Shown here piece by piece: positions 8,859-19,189 of a stretch of DNA of 64,000 nucleotides. The translations under genes were made by a program, and so were the position numbers. A model generated the notes under the pieces. The model searched no databases and was not told the DNA's origin. It saw only the letters and a program-made list of their open reading frames with translations. The number at the start of each line of letters is the position of its first letter. Positions within the stretch are counted from its first letter, which is position 1. Source of the DNA: Streptomyces marinisediminis (GTDB lineage: Bacteria; Actinomycetota; Actinomycetes; Streptomycetales; Streptomycetaceae); NCBI RefSeq assembly GCF_026262575.1, contig NZ_JAPKFL010000016.1, positions 1 through 64,000 on the forward strand. The letters are read 5' to 3'.

Positions 8859-10424
8859 GTGAGAGCCGCACCGACGATCCTCCACCTGGACATGGACGCG
8901 TTCTACGCGGCCGTCGAGCAGGCGGCCAAGCCCAGCCTGCGCGGGAAGCCGGTGATCGTCGGCGGCCTCGGTCCGCGCGGCGTCGTGGCCACCGCCTCCT
9001 ACGAGGCACGCCGCTTCGGCGTGCACTCGGCCATGCCCACCGCCCAGGCCCGCAGGCGCTGCCCGAACGCCGCCTACCTCACGCCCCGCTTCACCCTCTA
9101 CCGCGACATCAGCCAGATCGTCATGGACCTGCTGGGTCGGCTCTCGCCGCTGGTGGAGCCGCTGAGCCTGGACGAAGCCTTCGTGGACCTGGAAGCCGGC
9201 GGCGTCCGCGCCGACACGGCCGCCGCCCGGGAGGCCGGGCACCGGCTGCGGGCCGCCATCCGGGCCGCGACGGGCCTGAGCGCCTCGGTCGGGCTCGCCG
9301 GTTCCAAGATGCTCGCCAAGATCGGCTCCGAGCGGGCCAAACCGGACGGGCTGGTCGTCATCGAACCGGGCACCGAGCGGGAGCTGCTCGCCCCGCTGAC
9401 CGTCCGCACCCTGCCGGGCGTGGGCCCGGCCACGGCCGAGACCCTGCGCCGCGCGGGCATCACCACCGTCGGCGAGGCGGTCGAGGCCGGTCAGGACGAG
9501 CTGCTGCGCCTGCTCGGCCGGGCGCACGGGCTCGCCCTCCACGCCATGGCCCAGGGGCGCGACGACCGGCCGGTGGTGGCCGAGCGGGTCTCGAAGTCCG
9601 TCTCGGTGGAGGACACCTTCGACGTGGACGTCACCGACCGGGTCCGCATCCAGGCCGAGGTGGGACGGCTGGCCGAGCGGTGCGCCCAGCGGCTGCGGGC
9701 CGCCGGACGCTCGGGCCGCACCGTGGTGATCAAGGTGCGCCGGTACGACTTCGCCACCCTGACCCGCTCCGACACGCTGCGCGGGCCCACCGACGACCCG
9801 GCGGTCATCCGGGAGGCCGCGGCGCGGCTGCTGGACGCCGTCGACACCACCGCGGGCGTGCGGCTGCTCGGGGTCGGCGTCAGCGGGCTGGCCGACTTCA
9901 CCCAGGAGGACCTCTTCGCCCAGGCGGCTCCGGCCCCGGTCGCGCCGGGGTCGGAGCCGGTCGAGCCCGCCCCCGGCGCGCAGCACCCGCCGGCGGCACC
10001 GACCGACGCGGCACCGGTCGGCGCTGAGCCGACCGGTGCGGAACAGCACGGCACGGAGCAGGACGGCACGGCGCCGACCGGCACGGAGTCGGCCGACGCG
10101 GCACCGGGCGGCGCGGGACCGGCCCCGGCCGAGCGGGTCTGGCTGCCCGGGCTCGACGTCAGGCACGCCGAGTTCGGGCCGGGGTGGGTGCAGGGCAGCG
10201 GCGTGGGCCGGGTCACGGTGCGCTTCGAGCAGCCCGGCTCGCCACCGGGCCGCGTGCGCACATTCCGGGCCGACGACCCGGCCCTCACGCCCGGCGAGCC
10301 GCTGCCCCTCACGCCCGGCGCGGCGGCACCCGGGTCCTACTCCCCGGCCCCGGCGACGCGCTTGGCCTCCTCCCCGCCGGCGGGCGGCCCCGGCTCACCG
10401 ACCGTGGGCACCTCCAGCCCGTAG
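8859..10424 (+). CDS. dinB: DNA polymerase IV (Y-family translesion polymerase)
   Basis: A 521-aa Y-family polymerase. The palm carries the catalytic motifs LHLDMDAFYAAVEQ near the start and SLDEAFVDLE at about 105-115, followed by the thumb with a helix-hairpin-helix (TLPGVGPATAETLRRAGI) and a little finger domain (about 240-345). A low-complexity linker of Pro/Thr/Gly/Glu repeats and a C-terminal beta domain (WLPGLDVRHAEFGPGWVQG) make it longer than the E. coli enzyme (about 350 aa), as is usual in Streptomyces. No SD-like site is evident, and the GTG may be leaderless. The last 88 bp overlap the convergent PRC-barrel gene. Confidence 0.92.
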   Translation: MRAAPTILHLDMDAFYAAVEQAAKPSLRGKPVIVGGLGPRGVVATASYEARRFGVHSAMPTAQARRRCPNAAYLTPRFTLYRDISQIVMDLLGRLSPLVEPLSLDEAFVDLEAGGVRADTAAAREAGHRLRAAIRAATGLSASVGLAGSKMLAKIGSERAKPDGLVVIEPGTERELLAPLTVRTLPGVGPATAETLRRAGITTVGEAVEAGQDELLRLLGRAHGLALHAMAQGRDDRPVVAERVSKSVSVEDTFDVDVTDRVRIQAEVGRLAERCAQRLRAAGRSGRTVVIKVRRYDFATLTRSDTLRGPTDDPAVIREAAARLLDAVDTTAGVRLLGVGVSGLADFTQEDLFAQAAPAPVAPGSEPVEPAPGAQHPPAAPTDAAPVGAEPTGAEQHGTEQDGTAPTGTESADAAPGGAGPAPAERVWLPGLDVRHAEFGPGWVQGSGVGRVTVRFEQPGSPPGRVRTFRADDPALTPGEPLPLTPGAAAPGSYSPAPATRLASSPPAGGPGSPTVGTSSP

Positions 10425-10717
10425 TGGTGGTAGAGCTGGAGCTCCTGCTCGGGGGAGAGGTGCCGCCCCACCCCGAAGTCCGGCGCGTCCTTGATCAGCG
10501 TCCGGGTGAAGGGCACCCGCAGCGCCTCGTCCACCACCTCGCTCGGCTCCAGGGGCACGAAGGCGTCCCGGCCGAACAGCCCGGTGCGCACGGCCGCCCA
10601 CTCGGGCCGTCCGGTCGCGTCGTCGAGGTACACCTCGTCCACGGTGCCGATCTTCGCTCCGTCCCTGTCGAACGCCTTGCTTCCTATCAGGCTCCGCGGG
10701 TCGATGTCGGTCTGCAC
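10337..10717 (-). CDS. PRC-barrel domain protein
   Basis: A 126-aa protein. The PRC-barrel (about residues 1-80) begins VQTDIDPRSLIGSKAFDRDGAKIGTVDEVYLDD; such small beta-barrels occur in RNA processing proteins, photosynthetic reaction centres and stress-linked stand-alone proteins. The tail (VGRHLSPEQELQLYHHYGL) is typical of Streptomyces members. The GTG start is well supported by GGAGG 6 nt upstream; an ATG 60 nt further up is unlikely. It converges on dinB with an 88-bp overlap. Role unknown. Confidence 0.82.
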   Translation of the reverse strand: MQTDIDPRSLIGSKAFDRDGAKIGTVDEVYLDDATGRPEWAAVRTGLFGRDAFVPLEPSEVVDEALRVPFTRTLIKDAPDFGVGRHLSPEQELQLYHHYGLEVPTVGEPGPPAGGEEAKRVAGAGE

Positions 10718-10854
10718 GGTTTCCTCCACCTGGTAGCCGTTTTCCCCGAAAGTCCCTGCCACAACGAAAGGACACAACCCGCGCCGTGGCCAGTCGGCGG
10801 CGCGCCCGGTGCCGTCCGGGCGGGCGCTGGTAGGCTCGTAGACGGCTGCTGACC

Positions 10855-11075
10855 CCGCGCGGGAGAGTCCTCCGGTACGAGTTCCGGGGGCGCCGAAGGA
10901 GCAAACCCTCCCCGGAATCTCTCAGGCACACGTACCGTGCGGGTGAGGTCACTCTGGAAAGCAGGGTGGGTCACGGGGTGCCACGGCGCCCCCGCGCTCC
11001 TCCTCACCGACGGTGAAAACCGGGGCATGGCTGGTCGGCCCGGTGAAGCTCTCAGGTCGCGATGACAGAGGGGGA
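10855..11075 (+). promoter_or_regulatory. Tandem glycine riboswitch upstream of gcvP
   Basis: Two glycine aptamers lie in series. The first (about 10855-10940) has CGGGAGAGTC, GGCGCCGAAGGAGCAA and ATCTCTCAGGCA. The second (about 10946-11075) has CACTCTGGAAAGC, CACCGACGG and GCTCTCAGGT. These are the conserved gcvT-element blocks. The element ends about 60 nt before gcvP, whose product degrades glycine, so glycine binding should raise expression. Edges are approximate. Confidence 0.93.
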
Positions 11076-11133
11076 GGCCGTCCGGGCACCACCCGGTGCC
11101 CCCGAAGGTCGCACGACCAGGAGGCCTCCGCAC

Positions 11134-14019
<2,886 letters not shown>

Positions 14020-14048
14020 GCGGTCCCCCGCTCGGCCGACGCGGAACC

Positions 14049-14101
14049 GGGCCCGGCCGGGCCTGCCGGCACGACTGTGCGGGTGGGCTCGGGCCGGGCC
14101 C
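14049..14101. repeat. Inverted repeat after gcvP
   Basis: GGGCCCGGCC (14049-14058) and GGCCGGGCCC (14092-14101) are reverse complements with a 33-nt spacer, placed between the convergent gcvP and DUF5999 genes. It could form a weak bidirectional terminator, but in DNA this GC-rich such repeats arise easily. Confidence 0.35.
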
Positions 14102-14145
14102 GCCCCGTCGCACGCCCGGTTCCGGGCCGGCGGGGCGGCCCCGGT

Positions 14146-14352
14146 TCAGGCCGCCGCCGTCACCACGGTGGCGTCGACCGGACGGCGTGGCGCGATGACC
14201 CGCCCGTCCGGTAGCAGTTCGCCGGTGTCGTCGAACAGCAGGACCCCGTTGCACAGCAGGCTCCAGCCCTGCTCGGGGTGGTACGCCACCGGGTGGGCGG
14301 CCTCACGGTCGGCGGAGTCGGCGGACGGGCAGGGTGGCTGGTGCTGACACAT
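14146..14352 (-). CDS. DUF5999 family small protein
   Basis: A 68-aa protein starting MCQHQPPCPSADSADREAA, followed by HPEQGWSLLCNGVLLFDDTGELLPDG. The Cys/His-rich N-terminus (C2, H4, C8) is the mark of this Streptomyces-specific family, often found beside gcvP. Metal binding is plausible but unproven. The ATG is chosen from the conserved MCQH start; no strong ribosome site is seen. It converges on gcvP. Confidence 0.82.
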   Translation of the reverse strand: MCQHQPPCPSADSADREAAHPVAYHPEQGWSLLCNGVLLFDDTGELLPDGRVIAPRRPVDATVVTAAA

Positions 14353-14507
14353 GGCAGTACGCTCTCGGTTCTCTCGCTGCGGTGTGACGTACGTGCTGCG
14401 GCGCTGTGCTTCGGGCATGGCCGCTCCCCCGGGTTCCGGTACGCGTCCGTCCCAGTGTCGTCCCGCGGAGGGCGTTCCGCAGGCATTTCCCCGCGGCGGT
14501 ACTCAAC

Positions 14508-14526
14508 GGGTGACGTCGCGTCACCC
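14508..14526. promoter_or_regulatory. Short perfect palindrome upstream of DUF5999
   Basis: GGGTGACG and CGTCACCC flank a TCG spacer about 160 nt upstream of the DUF5999 start. The symmetric 8+3+8 layout resembles a dimeric repressor operator, and a small hairpin is equally possible. No regulator could be assigned. Confidence 0.35.
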
Positions 14527-14622
14527 GCGCGAGCGGTCGCCCCGCGCCGGAACCATCTTTTCGGGTGGTGCGGGGGTTCACAGTGACTAGCCCGCGGGGG
14601 CGGCGTCGCCCGGGTGCGCGAA

Positions 14623-14652
14623 GGCCCCGCGGCCGGGAGCGGCCGCGGGGCC
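14623..14652 (-). terminator. Hairpin terminator after the unknown gene
   Basis: A 13-bp perfect stem (GGCCCCGCGGCCG, 14623-14635, with its complement 14640-14652) and a 4-nt loop GGAG lie 35 bp past the stop of the upstream minus-strand gene. A strong GC stem without a T-run is typical for this genome. Confidence 0.7.
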
Positions 14653-14687
14653 GGTGCGTACCGCCGAGCGCGGCGCGGGCGGCGGCG

Positions 14688-15272
14688 CTACGCCGGGGCC
14701 TGCAGCAGCGGGGGCGGTACCAGACGGTGGGCCAGCAGGGGCAGGAGCGCGGCCACCCGGTGCGGAACGTGCGCGGCGATGCCCGGGGGCGCCGGCGCGA
14801 GCGGCATCAGCAGGTCGGTGGGCAGCAGCGTGCCGCCCGCCGGGTCGGCCGCGGTGTCGCTGTGCAGCCACAGCGTGAGCATGTAGAGCTCCGGCACCGA
14901 CAGCAGGCGGGGTTGGTACGGCCCCGGCAGCGCGTCGGCGTGTCGCAGCGCCGTCTCCGTGGAACGCACGTAGGGGCCCTCGCCGAAGTGGGAGAACGCC
15001 CAGCCGTCCGCCGTCAGCATCGCCTCGGCGGTCCCCACCGAGGCGTCGCGGCCGCGCAGCAGGAAGCGCCAGCCGGTCAGCTTGGTGCTCGGCGGCCCCC
15101 CGGCGCCGGTGATGCCCGTCAGGACGTGCACGGGCAGCGGCAGTTCGGGTTGCAGTCCGCCGTAGGCCGTGGCGCGGGAGCGGACGCCGCGGATCGCGGC
15201 GGTGGGTGAACGGAGCGCGGCGAGGACACTGCGCAGGGCGGCGGCGGGGGCCGGGGGAGCGTGCGTCGGCAT
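14688..15272 (-). CDS. Conserved-looking hypothetical protein
   Basis: A 194-aa protein of no family I recognise. The first 45 residues are Ala/Arg-rich, the middle (about 50-125) has regular alternation of charged and hydrophobic residues, including KLTGWRFLLRGRDASVGTAEA and DGWAFSHFGEGPYVRS, and the C-terminus is Leu/Pro-rich. There is no signal peptide or clear membrane helix. The ATG is preferred because GAGAGG lies about 9 nt upstream. It faces a glutamate-cysteine-ligase-like gene across a 480-bp gap and has its own terminator, so it is a single-gene unit. Codon use fits a real gene. Confidence 0.65.
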   Translation of the reverse strand: MPTHAPPAPAAALRSVLAALRSPTAAIRGVRSRATAYGGLQPELPLPVHVLTGITGAGGPPSTKLTGWRFLLRGRDASVGTAEAMLTADGWAFSHFGEGPYVRSTETALRHADALPGPYQPRLLSVPELYMLTLWLHSDTAADPAGGTLLPTDLLMPLAPAPPGIAAHVPHRVAALLPLLAHRLVPPPLLQAPA

Positions 15273-15754
15273 GGCGGGTCGCCTCTCACTTGGGGAGACA
15301 GGAGGGTGCGCGGAGAAGCCCGACGACGCTGTCGGCAGAACCGGAAGGGGCACGGCGCGGGGCCGGGCGGAGGGAGAAGGACCGGAACCGAGAGACGTCA
15401 CGTCACGGCCTCATGGGCGGGAGTTTATACGACATTTGTTCCCGAGGCGTTTCCGCTAGGCGACTCGGGTGTGCCGCGCAAGGAGAAAACCCGTCGACTT
15501 CCGAATGGTGCGCACCGGCGCGGACGCTGGACGTGTTTCCCTGACCTCGCCGGGGGCACGCGTCACGGATGGCCGAAAAACGCACGGTGTTTACTGGGCG
15601 CCGAAGCGGGAATCTGCGGACAGGTTACCGTATGCCCTGGGAATGTGCCCCTCGAATGCTCCCGCCCGTTTAACCCCTTCCCACGGCCCGGGGCGAGTTG
15701 TCGATCTCGACGCGGGGCATCATCGAGGCACTGCCGAGCGAGGAGGACACACCC
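15273..15754. other. 480-bp divergent intergenic region
   Basis: No gene seen. The stretch around 15420-15680 is less GC-rich than its surroundings and probably holds promoters for both flanking genes. CCCGAG (about 15443) and CTCGGG (about 15465) form a short inverted repeat. The last 15 bp carry the AGGAGG site of the downstream gene. Confidence 0.4.
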
Positions 15755-17251
15755 ATGGGGGAGAAGGTCGCGGCCGACGGGTTCGGTCTCCCGGACCGCC
15801 GGCGCTACCGGGAGAAGCTCCACCAGTGTCTCCAGGGGCTCCGTACGCTGCTGGCGCAGCAGCGGTTCGAACGCCCGCGCAACCTCATGGGGCTGGAGAT
15901 CGAACTCAATCTCGCGGACGCCGACGGAATGCCGCGGATGATAAACGAGGAGGTCCTCGACCGCATCGCGAGCCGGGATTTCCAGACCGAGCTCGGGCAG
16001 TTCAACCTTGAGGTCAATATCCTCCCGCACCCCTTCCACGGGCGGGTCCTGGACCAGCTCGCCGAGGAACTGCGCACCGGCCTGGCCTACGCCGACCGCA
16101 AGGCGGGGGAAGCCGACGCCCGCATCCTGATGACCGGCATTCTCCCCACCCTCACCCCCGACGACCTCAGCTCCGCCAACTTCTCCAACGCCGAGCGCTA
16201 CACCCTCCTGAACAACGAGATCATGGCGGCCCGGGGCGAGGAGGTGCGGCTCGACATCGACGGCCCGGAACGCCTGACGCGCACCTCCCCCTCGATCGCG
16301 CCGGCCGCGGCCTGCACCTCCGTGCAGCTCCACCTCCAGGTCACCCCGTCGCGCTTCGCCGACGTGTGGAACGCCGCGCAGGCCGTCCTCGGCGTGCAGC
16401 TCGCGGTGGGCGCCAACTCGCCGTTCCTCTTCGGCCGCGAGCTGTGGCGCGAGTCGCGCGTCCCGCTGTTCCTCCAGGCCACCGACGCCCGGCCCCCGGA
16501 GTTCGCGGCCCAGGGCGCACGGCCCCGCACCTGGTTCGGCGAACGCTGGATCGACTCCGCCTACGACCTGTTCGCCGAGAACGTGCGCTACTTCCCCGCG
16601 CTGCTGCCGCTGTGCGCCGAGGAGGACCCCCTGCGCGTCCTGGCGGACGGCGGCATCCCCTCGCTGGCCGAACTGGCCCTGCACAACGGGACGGTCTACC
16701 GCTGGAACCGCCCCGTCTACGGCGTGGCGGACGGGGTGCCGCACCTGCGGGTGGAGAACCGCGTGCTGCCCGCCGGGCCCACGGTCACCGACGTCCTGGC
16801 GAACACCGCGCTGTACTACGGACTCGTGCGCTCCCTGGCCGACGAGCAGCGCCCGCTGTGGACCCGCATGCCGTTCTCCGTGGCCGAGGCGAACTTCGAC
16901 GCCGCCGCCCGCGACGGCATCGAGGCCCGGCTGTGCTGGCCCCGGCACGGGCGCGGCGGCGGACTGCACACGGTGCCCGCCCACCGGCTGGTGCTCGACG
17001 AGCTCCTGCCGACGGCCGCCGCCGGGCTCGACGCGTGGGGCATCGAGCCGGCCGACCGGGACTTCTACCTCGGGGTGATCGAGGGCCGGTGCCGGCGGCG
17101 GACGAACGGCGCGGCCTGGCAGGCCGCCGCCTACCACCGGGGCCGGGAGGGCGGCCTGGACCGGGAGAAGGCCCTGGCCGCGGTCGCCCGCCGCTACGTC
17201 GACCTGGCCCACACCGGTGAACCGGTGCACACCTGGCCCACGCCGGCCTGA
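15755..17251 (+). CDS. Glutamate-cysteine ligase family (GCS2-type) protein
   Basis: A 498-aa ATP-dependent carboxylate-amine ligase of the GCS2 superfamily. Family marks are NLMGLEIELNLAD (about 48-60, the GxExE-type ATP/metal site) and FNLEVNILPHPFHG (about 85-100). GCS2 enzymes join the gamma-carboxyl of glutamate to an amine; actinomycetes use relatives for mycothiol-independent roles such as ergothioneine (EgtA), but the flanking genes do not point to that pathway, so the substrate is open. The ATG is preferred because AGGAGG lies 8 nt upstream; TTG at 15698 is unlikely. Confidence 0.82.
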   Translation: MGEKVAADGFGLPDRRRYREKLHQCLQGLRTLLAQQRFERPRNLMGLEIELNLADADGMPRMINEEVLDRIASRDFQTELGQFNLEVNILPHPFHGRVLDQLAEELRTGLAYADRKAGEADARILMTGILPTLTPDDLSSANFSNAERYTLLNNEIMAARGEEVRLDIDGPERLTRTSPSIAPAAACTSVQLHLQVTPSRFADVWNAAQAVLGVQLAVGANSPFLFGRELWRESRVPLFLQATDARPPEFAAQGARPRTWFGERWIDSAYDLFAENVRYFPALLPLCAEEDPLRVLADGGIPSLAELALHNGTVYRWNRPVYGVADGVPHLRVENRVLPAGPTVTDVLANTALYYGLVRSLADEQRPLWTRMPFSVAEANFDAAARDGIEARLCWPRHGRGGGLHTVPAHRLVLDELLPTAAAGLDAWGIEPADRDFYLGVIEGRCRRRTNGAAWQAAAYHRGREGGLDREKALAAVARRYVDLAHTGEPVHTWPTPA

Positions 17252-17394
17252 CCCCGCCGCACGGCGTCCGGCCGCCCGGGGCCGCCGGCCCCGGGCCCCG
17301 GCCGGAACACACGCCCCGGCCCCCGGCCGTGGGCGCGGCGGCGTACGGCAAGCTGGAGCCCGTCAGTGTCCGCGCGCCGTGTGGGAGGCCCCTG

Positions 17395-18219
17395 GTGCAG
17401 TCGTCGTCCGGGGACGGCCCGGCCCGTCCCCGGCCCGTGTCCGACCCGGCCGCCCGGCGCACGCTGGGGCGTGAGACGCTCCTCGTGCTCGCCCTCTCCC
17501 TGGGGGCCAGTGCGGTGTCCGCGCTCATCAGCTTCACCGGCGCGCTGACCCGTCCCGGTGGGCTGGCCGCCCAGCCCGCCAACCTCAACGGCTCGCTGGC
17601 GCCGGACCGGCCCTGGCTGGACCTGGCCTGGCAACTGTTCGGCATCGCCACCGCCCTGGTACCGGTGTTGCTGGTGGGCCACCTGCTGCGCCGGGAGCCC
17701 GCCGTGACCCCGCCCGCGCCCGGCCTGCGGGTACTCGGCTTCGATCTGCGCCGACCGGGCTTTGACCTCGGCTGGGGCGCGCTCGTCGCCGCCGGGATCG
17801 GCGGCAGCGGCCTGCTGCTCTACCTCGGCGCCCGCGCCGCCGGGGCGAACCTGACCGTGGTGCCCGAGTCGCTGCCCGAGGTGTGGTGGAAGCTGCCGGT
17901 GCTGGTCCTGGCGGCCGTGCAGAACTCCGTCGTCGAGGAGGTCATCGTCCTCGGCTACCTGCTGCGGCGCCTGGACCAGCTCGGCTGGGGTCCGCTCGCG
18001 GCCATCGGGGCGAGCGCGCTCCTGCGTGGCAGCTACCACCTGTACCAGGGCGTCGGCGGGTTCGTCGGCAACGTCGCGATGGGCCTGATCTTCGGATGGC
18101 TCTACCGCCGCTGGGGCCGGGTCGGCCCGCTGGTCGCGGCGCACGCGCTCATCGACATCGTCGCCTTCGTCGGGTACGCGCTCCTGGCCGGCGAGGTGGG
18201 CTGGCTCCCGACCGCCTGA
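17395..18219 (+). CDS. CPBP family intramembrane glutamic endopeptidase
   Basis: A 274-aa polytopic membrane protein with about seven hydrophobic segments. The Abi/CPBP catalytic motifs are present: the glutamate pair in SVVEEVIVLGYLLRR (about 180-195), the histidine in RGSYHLYQG (about 220) and the third motif AHALIDIVAF near the C-terminus. Relatives include the CAAX proteases Rce1 and bacteriocin self-immunity proteins. The GTG start has GGGAGG 6 nt upstream. It converges with the PhzF gene, only 6 bp apart. The substrate is unknown. Confidence 0.87.
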   Translation: MQSSSGDGPARPRPVSDPAARRTLGRETLLVLALSLGASAVSALISFTGALTRPGGLAAQPANLNGSLAPDRPWLDLAWQLFGIATALVPVLLVGHLLRREPAVTPPAPGLRVLGFDLRRPGFDLGWGALVAAGIGGSGLLLYLGARAAGANLTVVPESLPEVWWKLPVLVLAAVQNSVVEEVIVLGYLLRRLDQLGWGPLAAIGASALLRGSYHLYQGVGGFVGNVAMGLIFGWLYRRWGRVGPLVAAHALIDIVAFVGYALLAGEVGWLPTA

Positions 18220-18225
18220 GCGCGT

Positions 18226-19047
18226 TCACAGCCCGGCGCGCAGCCGCCCGTCCAGCACGGTGACCGCGTGCCCGGACAGCAGGGTGCGCTCGCCGCGCAG
18301 CGTGGTGCGCACCACTCCGGTGCGGGCGGACGCCTGCAGCCCGGTCAGCCGCTCCCGGCCCAGGCGCCGGGACCACAGCGGGGCCAGGGCGGTGTGGGCG
18401 CTCCCGGTGACCGGGTCCTCGTCGATGCCGACGGCGGGGAAGAAGCAGCGGGAGACGTAGTCGTAGCCGCGACCGGGCTGCTCGGCGGCGGCCGTCACGA
18501 TCACGCCCCGGCCGTCCAGCCGCGCCAGGCCGCGCAGGTCCGGATCGAGCGCGCGCACGGTCGCCTCGTCCGCCACCTCCACGAGCAGGTCCTGGACGTT
18601 CGGGCCGGTCTCGTGCACGCCGACGGGCTCGGCGCCCAGCGCCCGCGCGGCCTCCGGGGGCAGCGTGCCGGGGGTGAGCGGCGCGGTGGGGAAGTCGAGC
18701 GTGAGGGCGCCGTCCGCCTCCGGGGTGGCCGTCAGCACGCCGCTGAGGGTGGCGAAGCGGACCGTGCCCGAGGTCGTACCCGTCTCCCGCAGGACGTGGG
18801 CGGTGGCCAGGGTGGCGTGGCCGCACAGCCGCACCTCGGCGGCCGGGGTGAACCAGCGCAGCGCCCAGTCCGCCTCGGCGCCCGCGGGCAGCGGGTGGGC
18901 GTAGGCCGTCTCGGAGAGGTTCAGCTCGGCGGCCAGCCGCTGGAGCCGGTCGTCGTCGGGGAAGGGCGGGCCGTCGAACAGCGCGACGGCGGCCGGGTTG
19001 CCGGCGAAGGGCCGGTCGGTGAACGCGTCAACGATGCGGATCTGCAT
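18226..19047 (-). CDS. PhzF family isomerase-like protein
   Basis: A 273-aa protein with the two-lobed diaminopimelate-epimerase-like fold. Motifs are the N-terminal FTDRPFAGNPAAV, the catalytic glutamate in LNLSETAY, the glycine loop CGHATLATAHVL and the C-terminal EDPVTGSAH. PhzF isomerises dihydro-hydroxyanthranilate in phenazine synthesis, but most stand-alone homologues have no known substrate and there are no phenazine genes nearby. Length is standard. Confidence 0.88.
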   Translation of the reverse strand: MQIRIVDAFTDRPFAGNPAAVALFDGPPFPDDDRLQRLAAELNLSETAYAHPLPAGAEADWALRWFTPAAEVRLCGHATLATAHVLRETGTTSGTVRFATLSGVLTATPEADGALTLDFPTAPLTPGTLPPEAARALGAEPVGVHETGPNVQDLLVEVADEATVRALDPDLRGLARLDGRGVIVTAAAEQPGRGYDYVSRCFFPAVGIDEDPVTGSAHTALAPLWSRRLGRERLTGLQASARTGVVRTTLRGERTLLSGHAVTVLDGRLRAGL

Positions 19048-19189
19048 AGCCGGAGCCTAGGCACGGCACGGCGGCCCGCACGACGGCCACCGCCCGGCGA
19101 GTGGACCGCTCCCGCCCGGCCCGGCCCCGGGCGATGTGACAGGTGTCACCGGCTCGACACTCGTGACGCAGGGGCGGCATAGTGACGCC

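Noticed and set aside
18226..19047. Phenazine biosynthesis cluster
   Set aside because: Only a PhzF-family protein is present; no PhzA-E or G genes adjoin it, and most PhzF relatives are unrelated to phenazines.
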